From contig JAEWIY010000006.1 in NCBI GenBank assembly GCA_023386835.1, forward strand, positions 1-64,000: a stretch of DNA of 64,000 nucleotides, given 5' to 3'. Of this stretch, positions 8,295-16,884 are shown piece after piece; position 1 is the stretch's first letter, and each line of letters starts with the position of its first letter. Made by a program: the position numbers and the translations under genes. The stretch comes from Verrucomicrobiota bacterium (GTDB lineage Bacteria > Verrucomicrobiota > Verrucomicrobiia > Opitutales > Opitutaceae). Under the pieces are notes generated by a model, which searched no databases, was not told where the DNA came from, and worked only from the letters and a program-made list of their open reading frames with translations.

Positions 8295-8360
8295 GGTGCT
8301 CACATCTTGGCTTTCCGCTGAACTTGCGGCAATAGGAGACAACGACCCACCCCCTGCGAC

Positions 8361-9359
8361 ATGCGCCTGGCGATCTTCAGTTCTAAACCCTACGACCATC
8401 GGTTTCTAGAGGGGGCTAATGCGCGCCATAAGCATCAGCTGTATTTTTTGGAACCACGACTGACAGCCGACACAGCGGGCCTCGCCAAAGGGCACGAAGG
8501 GGTCTGCGCGTTCGTGAATGATCGCCTGGATGAGACCGTGCTGGGGCTGCTCGTGCAGGCCGGCGTGCGCTTCGTGGCGCTGCGTTCCGGCGGCTACAAT
8601 CACGTCGATCTCGCGGCCGCTGCGCGGCTCGGGCTGACGGTGGTGCACGTGCCCGCCTACTCGCCGCATGCCGTGGCCGAGCACACGGTCGCGTTGATCC
8701 TCGCGCTCAATCGCCACATCCCTTCCGCCTACAACCGCGTCCGCGAACACAACTTCGCCATCAACGGGCTGCTCGGCTTCGACCTGTTCGGCAAAGCGGT
8801 CGCCGTCATCGGCACTGGCAAGATCGGCGTCATCACCGGCCGGATCCTGCAGGGATTCGGCTGCACCGTGCACGCTTTCGATCCCTACCCGTCGGCTGCG
8901 GCTCGCCAAGCCGGTTTCCGGTTTGGGGAACTCGATGCGGTGCTCGCCGAAGCCGACATCGTGACGCTGCACTGCCCGCTGACGCCGGACACCCAGCACC
9001 TGATCAACCGTCGCACGCTCGGCCTCATGAAACGCGGCGCGATGTTGATCAATACCAGCCGTGGCGCCCTGATCGACACCAACGCCGTGCTCGAGGCCCT
9101 GCTGTCACGACAACTTGGATATCTGGGCCTCGACGTGTATGAGGACGAGGCCGAAGTCTTCTACGAAGACCACTCCGCGGAGCCGCTGGAGGATGCGGTG
9201 CTGGCGCGCCTGCTCACAGTACCGAACGTCCTGATTACCGGTCATCAGGCTTTCTTCACCCGTGAGGCGCTGACGGCGATCGCAGAGACCACCTTGGCGA
9301 ATGCCACGGCCTTCGACCGCGGCGAGCCTCTGCAGCACGTGCTGGTGCCCAAGACCTGA
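8361..9359 (+). CDS. ldhA: D-lactate dehydrogenase / D-2-hydroxyacid dehydrogenase
   Basis: NADH-dependent cytoplasmic enzyme that reduces pyruvate to D-lactate in fermentation. At 332 residues it has the usual family length. It shows the Rossmann motif GTGKIG (151-156), the catalytic Arg in TSRGAL (Arg234), the Glu in VYEDE (Glu263) and the acid-base His295 in GHQAFFT, in the order and spacing of E. coli LdhA. LdhA rather than a general hydroxyacid dehydrogenase is favoured by the N-terminal SSKPYD and the GHQAFFT motif. It sits divergently from the PocR-AraC gene, whose start is only 66 bp away. Confidence 0.92.
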   Translation: MRLAIFSSKPYDHRFLEGANARHKHQLYFLEPRLTADTAGLAKGHEGVCAFVNDRLDETVLGLLVQAGVRFVALRSGGYNHVDLAAAARLGLTVVHVPAYSPHAVAEHTVALILALNRHIPSAYNRVREHNFAINGLLGFDLFGKAVAVIGTGKIGVITGRILQGFGCTVHAFDPYPSAAARQAGFRFGELDAVLAEADIVTLHCPLTPDTQHLINRRTLGLMKRGAMLINTSRGALIDTNAVLEALLSRQLGYLGLDVYEDEAEVFYEDHSAEPLEDAVLARLLTVPNVLITGHQAFFTREALTAIAETTLANATAFDRGEPLQHVLVPKT

Positions 9360-9525
9360 GTACACGCCCCCGCGTACGTTTTTATCGGCCGTTCGGGCAT
9401 ACGGATCGCCGTCCGCTTCCGTGCGCAAGCATCGTCAACAGATGGGATAGCGGCTCTCAATAAACGCATGGCGGCCACGCACGTCGGTTGCGCCCGAACC
9501 GCGGCAAAGGACCGCGCGGAGCCGC

Positions 9526-9933
9526 TCAGGCGACGTTGCGCGCGACCGGGGCCAAAGTCTGCACGGCCAAACGCAGGTCCGGATAATGCACGGGCTTGCG
9601 GAGCAGCAGGTCGAACCCCGCCGCCTGCGCGGCGTCGTCCGCATCCTCAGCCAGCGCGGCGGTCACCGCCAGCCCGTGGATCTGCGGCTGAACCTGTTTG
9701 GCCGCCAACATAACCTCGTATCCGGAACCGTCGGGTAAGCCTAGATCGGATACAATGGCGTCGAACCGCTGGCTTTCCGCAGCTGCGATCGCCCCGCGCA
9801 CCGTCGCCACCGCCACGATCTGGTAACCCAACTGCGAGAGCAACTTCTGCAAAACGAGCCGCGTGCTGTCGTGGTCCTCGACCAGCAACAACCTGCCGCA
9901 GCAGCTTGGAGGATTGCTCTTCACGCGCGACAT
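9526..9933 (-). CDS. Stand-alone response regulator receiver domain
   Basis: A 135-residue CheY-like protein with one receiver domain and no output domain. The acidic pair E19-D20, phospho-acceptor D63 (in DAIVSDLGLPDG), switch Thr91 and Lys113 are all present, so it should accept a phosphate from a histidine kinase. No kinase gene is nearby; the partner must be elsewhere. It lies alone between ldhA and an amidohydrolase gene, with about 165 bp and 113 bp of non-coding DNA on its two sides. Single-domain receivers serve in phosphorelays or bind a target protein directly; which applies here cannot be told. Confidence 0.85.
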   Translation of the reverse strand: MSRVKSNPPSCCGRLLLVEDHDSTRLVLQKLLSQLGYQIVAVATVRGAIAAAESQRFDAIVSDLGLPDGSGYEVMLAAKQVQPQIHGLAVTAALAEDADDAAQAAGFDLLLRKPVHYPDLRLAVQTLAPVARNVA

Positions 9934-10046
9934 GGAGCCTAAAACCGGCCCCGCGGTTCCGGTGGAAAATCCGTTTAGGTGACCGCCCCTATCCTCGGTC
10001 CGGTAGGCCTCACCGCCGTCGGCGGCCTCGGCCCGCGCGCAGAACC

Positions 10047-11339
10047 TTACGGACGCTCAAAGATGATCCGGCCGGCGCGCACCGTCGAGCGCACCCGCAG
10101 CAGCGCCTCCACGTCCTCTCTTGGATCACCGGCCACCAAGACCAGGTCCGCGTCGGCTCCAGGCGCGATCCGTCCGCTCCGGTCACCGACGCCAAAGCGG
10201 GTTGCCGGGGCGGTGGTCAGCGTGGCCAGCAACTGGGGGAACGAGAGCCCGGCATCAGCCAGGAGCTTAAGTTCACGGGAGACCGCCACATAATCGGAGA
10301 GGAACCCGACGTCGGTCCCAAACAGCACGTCCCCACCCGCGGCGACGTAATCGCGGACCTGGCGCTGCACGGCCGGAAAATCCCGGGCACGGCTGAACAG
10401 ATGCAGGGTCGGCACAAGCGCGATCCCCGCGTCGCGCATCCGTCCCACCACGGTTGCGTTCCAGTTCTCGGTATCTTGTATGGTGTGAGCCAATACATCG
10501 ACCTCGTGGTCGAGGGCGGCGTTCAGCCCTTTCACCGTTGAAGGATGGGCAAACACCAGCCGGCCCTGCCGGTGCGCGTGCTGGACCGCCGCCCGCACGA
10601 CCTCCGGCGACATGGAGCGTAGTTCAATCGAGCGATCCCCCCCGCGCACACCGGTCACGAGGAACAGTTTGATCACATCCGCACCGCCATCGACCGTGCG
10701 CTGGACGGCGGCCACCGCCTCCTCCGCCGTCGCCGGCGTGGGCAGCAGTGTGGCCAGCTCCGGAGCTGTATCCGTCACATAATACGGAACACCCTCGACC
10801 GGGTAGAGCGCGCTGCCCGCCGTGAGAATGCGTGGTCCCGGCACCTCGCCGGACTCGATCCGCGCGCGCAGTCGGGTGGTGTTGTCGATCAGCGACGCCA
10901 GATCGACGGCCGTGGTAAAACCGTAGCGCGTGAGCATCTGCTGCAGGTCTTCACGCAACTGCTCCGCCGGCCGGTTCGCCGCATCCCACCATTTCGGTTC
11001 GGTGAAGTGAACGTGGCAGTTCCAGAAGCCAGCGAGCAGCGAAAGACCGGCGGCATCGATAATCCGCGCCTCCGCCGGTACCTCCACCTGATCCGCAGAA
11101 CCGACGGCCGTGATCGTGCCGTCGGTCACCAAAACCACGCCGCGGTCGATAACCGGCGCCTCCGGAGCGGGAAAGATCCGCGCCCCCACCCAGGCGATCG
11201 TTCCCGCGGAGGTCGACGCGGTCGCATTCGCAGCTGCTGGCGTCGCACCGCGGAGAACGCTTGCGCACGCGAGCGCCGAGATCGCCCACTGGACGAAGGC
11301 ACGGCGCCAGGAAGCGAGGGGGTATTCAGAACGCGTCAT
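10047..11339 (-). CDS. Exported amidohydrolase-family metal hydrolase
   Basis: A 430-residue protein of the amidohydrolase superfamily, closest in pattern to imidazolonepropionase-like or prolidase-like members. It has an N-terminal hydrophobic segment (about 15-35) consistent with export, then the metal motif HVHF (H109, H111), a probable carboxylated lysine in DVIKLF, later metal histidines in VFAHPS and DVLAHT, and the catalytic Asp in LFGTDVGF. The C-terminus (PGADADLVLV) forms the small beta-sandwich of the family. Substrate unknown. It stands alone on the minus strand between the receiver gene and doxX. Confidence 0.85.
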   Translation of the reverse strand: MTRSEYPLASWRRAFVQWAISALACASVLRGATPAAANATASTSAGTIAWVGARIFPAPEAPVIDRGVVLVTDGTITAVGSADQVEVPAEARIIDAAGLSLLAGFWNCHVHFTEPKWWDAANRPAEQLREDLQQMLTRYGFTTAVDLASLIDNTTRLRARIESGEVPGPRILTAGSALYPVEGVPYYVTDTAPELATLLPTPATAEEAVAAVQRTVDGGADVIKLFLVTGVRGGDRSIELRSMSPEVVRAAVQHAHRQGRLVFAHPSTVKGLNAALDHEVDVLAHTIQDTENWNATVVGRMRDAGIALVPTLHLFSRARDFPAVQRQVRDYVAAGGDVLFGTDVGFLSDYVAVSRELKLLADAGLSFPQLLATLTTAPATRFGVGDRSGRIAPGADADLVLVAGDPREDVEALLRVRSTVRAGRIIFERP

Positions 11340-11405
11340 AGGGTGGCGTCGCGACCCGCCACGCGGCGCGTCGCGAGCGCCAACAAACCGAGTTTCCCAC
11401 TCGAA

Positions 11406-11903
11406 TCAATCGTGCGCTGTCGCACGTCCGGTCGCCTTCCGCGTCACCAAACCGCCAAGATCGTCTGCGGGATTCTGGCCGCGAGCGCGGCTGGGCGCGC
11501 GGCCCCGGAGCAGTGAGCTGAGCGCAAAGAGGCCATCACCGAGGAAGGCCTGCGCCACGAGCGCCACGCTAAGGAACGCCGGGTATTCCCAACCTCCGTG
11601 AGGCGCACCGAAGTACCATCCATTCGGCCCGTGCACGAGCACGGCGCCCAGCGCCACCGGCACCAAAGCCACCGACGCCCAGCGGGCCCGCCAGCCGAAC
11701 ACAAGCATCAGGCCGCCGAGGACCTCCGCCACCGCCACGGGATATGCGGTCCACGCCGGAAAGCCATGGTCCGCGAAAAACTGGGCGGTGGCCGGTAGAC
11801 CGAGGACCAGGAACTTGAAGGCCCCATGGCCAACGAAGATAACGCCAAGCGCGAGGCGCAGGAGCAGCGCACTGACGCCGGTTTGGTGAGGAGTCGTCTT
11901 CAT
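11406..11903 (-). CDS. DoxX-family membrane protein
   Basis: A 165-residue inner-membrane protein of the DoxX family with four hydrophobic segments and the usual early motif LALGVIFVGHGAFKF (about 15-30). Family members are linked to thiol and quinone stress. I chose the ATG at 11903 because it gives the standard DoxX N-terminus; the longer frame to 12260 runs through the divergent hxlR gene. The divergent HxlR regulator, 145 bp away, very likely controls it: HxlR-DoxX pairs are common and respond to electrophiles or quinones. Confidence 0.9.
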   Translation of the reverse strand: MKTTPHQTGVSALLLRLALGVIFVGHGAFKFLVLGLPATAQFFADHGFPAWTAYPVAVAEVLGGLMLVFGWRARWASVALVPVALGAVLVHGPNGWYFGAPHGGWEYPAFLSVALVAQAFLGDGLFALSSLLRGRAPSRARGQNPADDLGGLVTRKATGRATAHD

Positions 11904-12012
11904 AAACGTGAGTGGTTCGTGGGCTCGCACTCGGGACGTGCGAACTTGATTCTGAGGCGGATGATACGCCGCGCCCGGATCCGCGTGAATTAGGCACCTT
12001 CTGGAAACCCGC

Positions 12013-12026
12013 TTACTTCGTGGTAA
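12013..12026. promoter_or_regulatory. Candidate HxlR operator between doxX and hxlR
   Basis: TTACTTCGTGGTAA is a 4-6-4 inverted repeat in the divergent doxX/hxlR promoter region, 23 bp before the hxlR start codon. HxlR/YodB-type regulators bind short spaced inverted repeats of the TACT-N7-AGTA kind. The match is short, so certainty is low. Confidence 0.3.
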
Positions 12027-12048
12027 CTTCCCGCCGCCACTGCACCCC

Positions 12049-12486
12049 ATGAGCACTCCGGCCAACCTCTTCGACTCACGTTGCCCGTCGCGCGAATTCC
12101 TGCGCGTGCTCGGCGATCGGTGGACGCTCATCGTGGTGGCGCTGCTCGAGCGAGGCACCCAGCGCAACTCCGACCTGCTCCGGCATATCGACGGCATCTC
12201 GCCCAAGGTGCTGAGCACCACGCTGCGCCGCTTGGAAGAGTACGGACTCATCGCTCGCACGGTCTACGCCGAGATCCCGCCACGCGTGGAATATGCCCTC
12301 ACTCCCCTCGGCCAGAGTTTGAGCGCGGTGATCGTCGCCTTCGATCAATGGGTCGAAACCCACACCTCCGACCTGCAGTCGGCCCAGGCCGCTTTTCAAG
12401 CGCACCACGGGCCGCGAAATCCCTGGCAAGACCCGGTGATCGTCCAAGCAATGGCGCGCCCCACCGGTTCAGCTCGCTCGACCTGA
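12049..12486 (+). CDS. HxlR/MarR-type winged-helix regulator
   Basis: A 145-residue DNA-binding protein of the HxlR family. It has the diagnostic run CPSREFLRVLGDRWT (about 12-26), followed by the winged helix (NSDLLRHIDGISPKVLSTTL, about 40-60) and the wing ending in Y..TPLG. Cys12 occupies the position of the sensing cysteine of YodB/HypR-type members, so thiol-based sensing of quinones or electrophiles is likely. It is divergent from doxX and probably represses both genes. A C-terminal tail of about 30 residues after the core domain shows no motif. Confidence 0.92.
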   Translation: MSTPANLFDSRCPSREFLRVLGDRWTLIVVALLERGTQRNSDLLRHIDGISPKVLSTTLRRLEEYGLIARTVYAEIPPRVEYALTPLGQSLSAVIVAFDQWVETHTSDLQSAQAAFQAHHGPRNPWQDPVIVQAMARPTGSARST

Positions 12487-12591
12487 GTCAATACCTAGCC
12501 TTTTAGAGCACCGGTCTTCGGAGACAATAGCGGCCCCTCGAAGTCAGCGTAGGTTTGGCTGAGTCACCTGTTTACGGTCGGCGGGGGCTTT

Positions 12592-12610
12592 ATTGAGACT
12601 GTGGCTCAAT
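12592..12610. promoter_or_regulatory. 19-bp inverted repeat upstream of iron-uptake genes
   Basis: ATTGAGACTGTGGCTCAAT has perfect 6-bp arms around a 7-bp centre and the 19-bp length of a Fur box, although its sequence is not the classical Fur consensus. It lies directly before the TPR gene that leads the siderophore-receptor set. It overlaps the most upstream GTG start of that gene. Confidence 0.35.
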
Positions 12611-12651
12611 TAGCGTTGACAGGTCCTCTTGCGAACAGGTCTCATTCGCAT

Positions 12652-13701
12652 GTGTCGCCGCTCCCTACGCCGCTTCAAGAATCCCGCGCCCTGCTTGGGG
12701 AGCGTGTGCATCGGTGGCTCACCTCGGCACAACAGTTGGAAGCAGCCGGTCAGCTCGAATCGGCGATCGCCGCTTACGGCGAAATCCTCGAACATCTCGA
12801 TCGTGTTCGGCCCGAACATCCCGGCTACAGCCGCGGCTTGGTGGCGATGAACCGCGCCAACGCGCTCTTTAAGCTGAACCGGGCCGACAGCGTGTCCGAA
12901 GCGGTGGCCGGTTACGAAGCCGCCGTCCGGCACCTCGCTGCCGAGTCTCGGCCCACCGCCATCGCCACCCGAGCCGCCGCTTGGATGAACCGTGGTGTTG
13001 CGCTGCTCCACCCCCTCGTCCGCCAACCGGCGGTGGCAGCCGAGTCGTTTCGGACGGCCGCACAGGACTATCAGAGGCTGCCGCTCGATTGGCCTCCCCA
13101 TCGGGGCTACGCCGCCCAATGCCGGGTCAACGAAGCCGCCGCCTGGTTGCAACTCGGCGGACCCGACGCGTCGGACCACGCTCGCACCGCGGCTGAAGCC
13201 GCGCTCAAGCTGATCGAACCTTTGGCTCAAGCGGACGCGCCCGCCGCCGCCGTCACGTGCGCGGCGACGGAACTCCTTTGCGCGGCGCTCCGCCCGGTTG
13301 TCAGCGAATCCGGCGGCGACAGCACCCGCACCCGCATCAGCGATGCGCTCGACCACGCGCTGGCGCTGATCCGGCAATGGGAGCAGCGCGCGCCCCGGAC
13401 GCTGCTCGCGCCCGGTCGACGCCTGTTTCGCCTGGCCGCACAGTTCTACGCTGAGGTGATGCCGGCCTTCTTCGTCGAGGTGATGCGCGAAAACCTCGAC
13501 CCCGATCGGGCCCCGCCCACATGGGCCGCCGATACCACGGTCCGCGCGGCCGCCGCCGACGCCGCCGCCCGCCTCTGGCACGAGGTGCAGAACGAACGTA
13601 TCCGTGTATCAGATACACCAACGCCCGACCTCGACCATCTCTCCGCCGAACTCGAGTCACTCCGCCCTTGGCTGCAAGCCGCGGGTACGGTGGCCGCGTG
13701 A
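12652..13701 (+). CDS. TPR-like helical repeat protein of unknown function
   Basis: A protein of about 349 residues, rich in Ala and helical throughout, with TPR-like pairs such as AAGQLESAIAAYGEILEHL near the N-terminus. It has no signal peptide and no enzyme motif. It leads a set with a siderophore-type TonB receptor (18 bp downstream) and a PKHD oxygenase, so a helper role in iron uptake is possible but unproven. The start is uncertain: the frame is open from a GTG at 12601, but that codon lies in the middle of an inverted repeat that may be an operator, so I prefer the in-frame GTG at 12652. Confidence 0.65.
   Translation: MSPLPTPLQESRALLGERVHRWLTSAQQLEAAGQLESAIAAYGEILEHLDRVRPEHPGYSRGLVAMNRANALFKLNRADSVSEAVAGYEAAVRHLAAESRPTAIATRAAAWMNRGVALLHPLVRQPAVAAESFRTAAQDYQRLPLDWPPHRGYAAQCRVNEAAAWLQLGGPDASDHARTAAEAALKLIEPLAQADAPAAAVTCAATELLCAALRPVVSESGGDSTRTRISDALDHALALIRQWEQRAPRTLLAPGRRLFRLAAQFYAEVMPAFFVEVMRENLDPDRAPPTWAADTTVRAAAADAAARLWHEVQNERIRVSDTPTPDLDHLSAELESLRPWLQAAGTVAA
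13604..13618. promoter_or_regulatory. Perfect 15-bp palindrome upstream of siderophore receptor
   Basis: GTGTATCAGATACAC is a perfect 7-1-7 palindrome inside the 3' end of the TPR gene, about 100 bp before the receptor start at 13720. The 7-1-7 layout is that of Fur-type sites, but the bases differ from the known consensus. It may be an internal operator for the receptor. Confidence 0.35.
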
Positions 13702-13719
13702 ACTTCCGCCAATCCACCC

Positions 13720-16035
13720 ATGCCCGTTCCATCTGACTCCCTTCTGCCGTCCGCTCCCGCCGCGGGGCGGCCCCTTCTCACTCTGGCGCTGGCCCAATCG
13801 CTGGCCACTGCCGGGTTCGCCCAGGTAGCGGAAGACAGCGACGGCGGCGAGCCCGCCCTGGAGTTGCCGCGGCTGACGGTGGAGGAGCAGCGCCGCGCCG
13901 TTTCGTCACCGAAGTTCACCGCGCCGCTGGTCGATACGCCGCAAACGGTGAACATCATACCCCGCGAGGTCTTCAACCAGCAGGGAGCTGCAAGCCTGGC
14001 CGACGTGCTCTCGAACACGCCCGGCATCACCTTCCTCGCCGGCGAAGGCGGTCACGTCTCGGGCGCCAATAGCATGATCATGCGCGGCTTCGATGCCACG
14101 GGCAGCATCTTCATCGATGGTGTGCGTGACAGCGGCAACTACGGCCGCGACATCTACAACCTCGAGCAGGTCGAGATCGTGAAGGGCGCCGCCGGCGACA
14201 ATGGTCGCGGCACCGCCGCCGGCTACATCAACCTCTCCACCAAGTCCCCCGAAGGGATGAACTTCGTCGCCGCCACTGCTTCGTACGGTTTCGATGAATA
14301 CGCCTCCATCGAACGCCGCCGCACCACGGTCGACGTCAACCAGTCGCTCGACGGCCTGCGCGCCGGGACCGCGATCCGCCTCAATGCGCTGTGGCAGGAC
14401 GGTGGCATCGCCGGCCGCGATTATGCGGAGAAGAAAACGTGGGGTGTTGCACCCTCGCTCGCCCTTGGGCTCGGCACGCCCACCCGCGTGTTCCTGAGTT
14501 ACCAGCACGACGAGCAGGACGATCGGCCCGACTACGGCATGATTGGCGGCATCGTTGAAGACACCGCCTCCGCCACCCGTCCCTACGGACGCGTGGATCG
14601 CAGCCGCTACTACGGCCTGCTCGAAGACTTTGACCGCCTCGACCTCGATGTGGCCACCGCGCGGATCGAGCACGATCTGACCCCGACCGTACGCCTGACC
14701 AACCTCACGCGTTACAGCGTCACCGATCGCGACGCGATCTACACCGTCCTTGGCGCGCTGGACCAGCGGCCCGACATGAACACCGGCGAGGTGACCGAAC
14801 TCGTCACGACCAACCGGCAGGCGTTCTTTCGCGAGATCAAGACGCTGGTCAACCAAAGCAATGTCGCCGCCCAGTTCTCGACGCGGCAATTCGACCATTC
14901 GTTCGCCGGCGGACTCGAACTCATCCGCGAGAAGGGTCACACCCAGCGGGACTGGACCGGCCTTGGGACCACGGGCGAATTGAGCAAGAGGGTCAACGTC
15001 ACCGCCGCCGGCGCGCCGACCACGCCGACGCTGGTGGTGGGCACCGATCCGTATCAACCCGACCCCGCGCGCGGTGTCACCGGCTTCGACCCGACGTATC
15101 GGTTCGACGACGATATCCGGATCGATACGGCCGCGCTCTACGCGTTCGACACCGTTCGATTGAATGAGCAGTGGCAGGCGACCGGCGCGCTTCGTCTGGA
15201 GCATTACGAAGCTTCTTACGACGTGCACGATCGCACGACCGGCACCAGCACTCCCTTCGAAATTTCCGATACGCTGCTCACCGGCAAGGTCGGTCTGGTC
15301 TACAAACCGGCCGCCAACGGCAGTGTCTACGCTTCCTGGGGCGCCGCCGCGCAACCACCGGGCACCAACAATCTTTCCAACGACAACGGCTCCCGGAGCA
15401 ACGGCACGCCCGGGACCACCGGCCAGAACTCACCCGGCGCCAAACCACAGTGGTCGTACAACACCGAGATCGGCACGAAGTGGGACCTCCTCAACCGCCG
15501 CCTTTCAACCGGCCTCGCCCTCTTCCGGAGCGAGCGGACGAACATCGTCACGGCGAGCGACACCAACGGCGTGCCGGTGGCGTATGGCGACCAAACGGTG
15601 CAAGGCGTGGAGTTGAGCGTTTCCGGCCGCGTATCCAACGACTGGATCATCTACGGCGGCTTTTCATATCTCGACAGTGAAAACCGCAATCCGTCCAACC
15701 CGACGCAGGACGGCACAGCGGTCAACTGGACGCCGGAGTACTCCGGCAATCTCTGGACGACCTACCGCCTGCCCTTCGGCCTCACGCTCGGCGGCGGCGT
15801 GCAGTACACCGGCCAGTCGCGGGTGTCACTCAACAGCACGTCGTCCTCCACCCTGCCGTCCCACCTCATCGCCAATCTCATGGCGGCTTATGAGGTCAAC
15901 GAGCACTTCAGCCTGCGTTTCAATGTGACCAACGTCACCGACGAGCTGTACGCGCGCGCCATCAACAATAACTCCAACCGGGTCTACCTCGGTGAGCCGC
16001 GCGCTTTCCTGCTCAGCGCGGACATCCGGTTCTGA
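13720..16035 (+). CDS. TonB-dependent siderophore receptor (catecholate type)
   Basis: A 771-residue outer-membrane receptor that imports ferric siderophores with energy from TonB-ExbB-ExbD. After a signal-like N-terminus it has the plug domain (TPQTVNIIPREVF near 75, then LADVLSNTPGITF, and the EQVEIVKGAAG segment near 150) and a 22-strand barrel ending in aromatic F (DIRF). The plug phrases and the partner PKHD gene match Fiu/FhuE-like receptors. The plug keeps the MIMRGFDA motif. It starts 18 bp after the TPR gene and ends 10 bp before the PKHD gene, so the three form an operon. Confidence 0.93.
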   Translation: MPVPSDSLLPSAPAAGRPLLTLALAQSLATAGFAQVAEDSDGGEPALELPRLTVEEQRRAVSSPKFTAPLVDTPQTVNIIPREVFNQQGAASLADVLSNTPGITFLAGEGGHVSGANSMIMRGFDATGSIFIDGVRDSGNYGRDIYNLEQVEIVKGAAGDNGRGTAAGYINLSTKSPEGMNFVAATASYGFDEYASIERRRTTVDVNQSLDGLRAGTAIRLNALWQDGGIAGRDYAEKKTWGVAPSLALGLGTPTRVFLSYQHDEQDDRPDYGMIGGIVEDTASATRPYGRVDRSRYYGLLEDFDRLDLDVATARIEHDLTPTVRLTNLTRYSVTDRDAIYTVLGALDQRPDMNTGEVTELVTTNRQAFFREIKTLVNQSNVAAQFSTRQFDHSFAGGLELIREKGHTQRDWTGLGTTGELSKRVNVTAAGAPTTPTLVVGTDPYQPDPARGVTGFDPTYRFDDDIRIDTAALYAFDTVRLNEQWQATGALRLEHYEASYDVHDRTTGTSTPFEISDTLLTGKVGLVYKPAANGSVYASWGAAAQPPGTNNLSNDNGSRSNGTPGTTGQNSPGAKPQWSYNTEIGTKWDLLNRRLSTGLALFRSERTNIVTASDTNGVPVAYGDQTVQGVELSVSGRVSNDWIIYGGFSYLDSENRNPSNPTQDGTAVNWTPEYSGNLWTTYRLPFGLTLGGGVQYTGQSRVSLNSTSSSTLPSHLIANLMAAYEVNEHFSLRFNVTNVTDELYARAINNNSNRVYLGEPRAFLLSADIRF

Positions 16036-16045
16036 CCGCTCCGCC

Positions 16046-16726
16046 ATGCTTCTCGCCATTCCGAACGTTCTGACTCCCGATCAAGTCGCGCAGGCTCGCC
16101 AGAAACTCGAAGCCGCCGAGTGGGTCGACGGCCGGGTCACGGCCGGTCATCAAGGCGCGCGGGTGAAGGACAACCAGCAACTACCGGTCGATCATCCGGT
16201 CGCCCGCGAGGTGGGACAGATGATTGTGCAGGCGCTCGGGCAAAACCCGTTGTTCATGTCGGCCGCGCTGCCGCTGCACATCCTGCCGCCGATGTTCAAC
16301 CGTTACTCTGGCGGCCAAACCTTCGGCACGCATGTCGACGGCTCGATCCGCACCATTCCGGGAACCGGCCACCGCATTCGCACCGACCTGTCGTGCACCC
16401 TGTTCTTCGCCGGACCTGAGGAGTACGACGGCGGCGAGCTGATCGTTGAGGACACCTACGGGTCGAAACGCGTGAAGCTGCCGCCCGGGCACATGATCCT
16501 TTATCCGTCGACCAGCCTGCATCAGGTCACCCCCGTCACCCGCGGCACCCGGCTCTGCTCGTTCTTCTGGCTGCAGAGCATGGTTCGCGACGACGGACGC
16601 CGCGCGCTGCTCTTCGACATGGACGTGGCCATCCAGCGCTTCGGCCAGGAACTCGCCACCCACCCGTCGGTGATTCAGCTGACCGGCGTTTATCACAATC
16701 TCCTCCGCCAATGGGCGGAGATGTGA
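16046..16726 (+). CDS. PKHD-type Fe(II)/2-oxoglutarate hydroxylase
   Basis: A 226-residue non-haem iron oxygenase of the PiuC/YbiX family, often encoded beside catecholate siderophore receptors and thought to modify the receptor or siderophore uptake. It has the iron ligands H96 and D98 (THVDGS) and H159 (LHQVTPV), and Arg169 for 2-oxoglutarate (TRGTR). The start at 16046 gives the exact family length and a normal N-terminus; the longer frame from 15992 overlaps the receptor gene. It is the last gene of the iron set. Confidence 0.92.
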   Translation: MLLAIPNVLTPDQVAQARQKLEAAEWVDGRVTAGHQGARVKDNQQLPVDHPVAREVGQMIVQALGQNPLFMSAALPLHILPPMFNRYSGGQTFGTHVDGSIRTIPGTGHRIRTDLSCTLFFAGPEEYDGGELIVEDTYGSKRVKLPPGHMILYPSTSLHQVTPVTRGTRLCSFFWLQSMVRDDGRRALLFDMDVAIQRFGQELATHPSVIQLTGVYHNLLRQWAEM

Positions 16727-16854
16727 GCCGTCGCGAGACCGCGTTCGGCTCGAACGAAGATCGGCTCGAGCGAAGACCACGCCCAGCGGCGGGACGGAGC
16801 GGGTTTCGCTTTTACCACCGCGAGCTCAGCGTTGCTGAGGCCAGAACGCCCCAT

Positions 16855-16873
16855 TAGGTTTACTGTAAACCTA
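16855..16873. promoter_or_regulatory. Perfect 19-bp palindrome, candidate operator
   Basis: TAGGTTTACTGTAAACCTA is a perfect 9-1-9 palindrome in a gene-free stretch, about 20 bp before the candidate small RNA. A palindrome this long and AT-rich within GC-rich DNA is very unlikely by chance and looks like a repressor or activator binding site. Confidence 0.55.
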
Positions 16874-16884
16874 CGGTCCCTTTG

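Noticed and set aside
9360..9395. Possible terminator after ldhA (GTAC...GTACG then five Ts)
   Set aside because: The stem is short and needs bulges; not strong enough to list.
13906..15354. 482-residue frame on the minus strand opposite the siderophore receptor
   Set aside because: Val/Gly/Arg-rich shadow with no motif; the receptor frame is certain.
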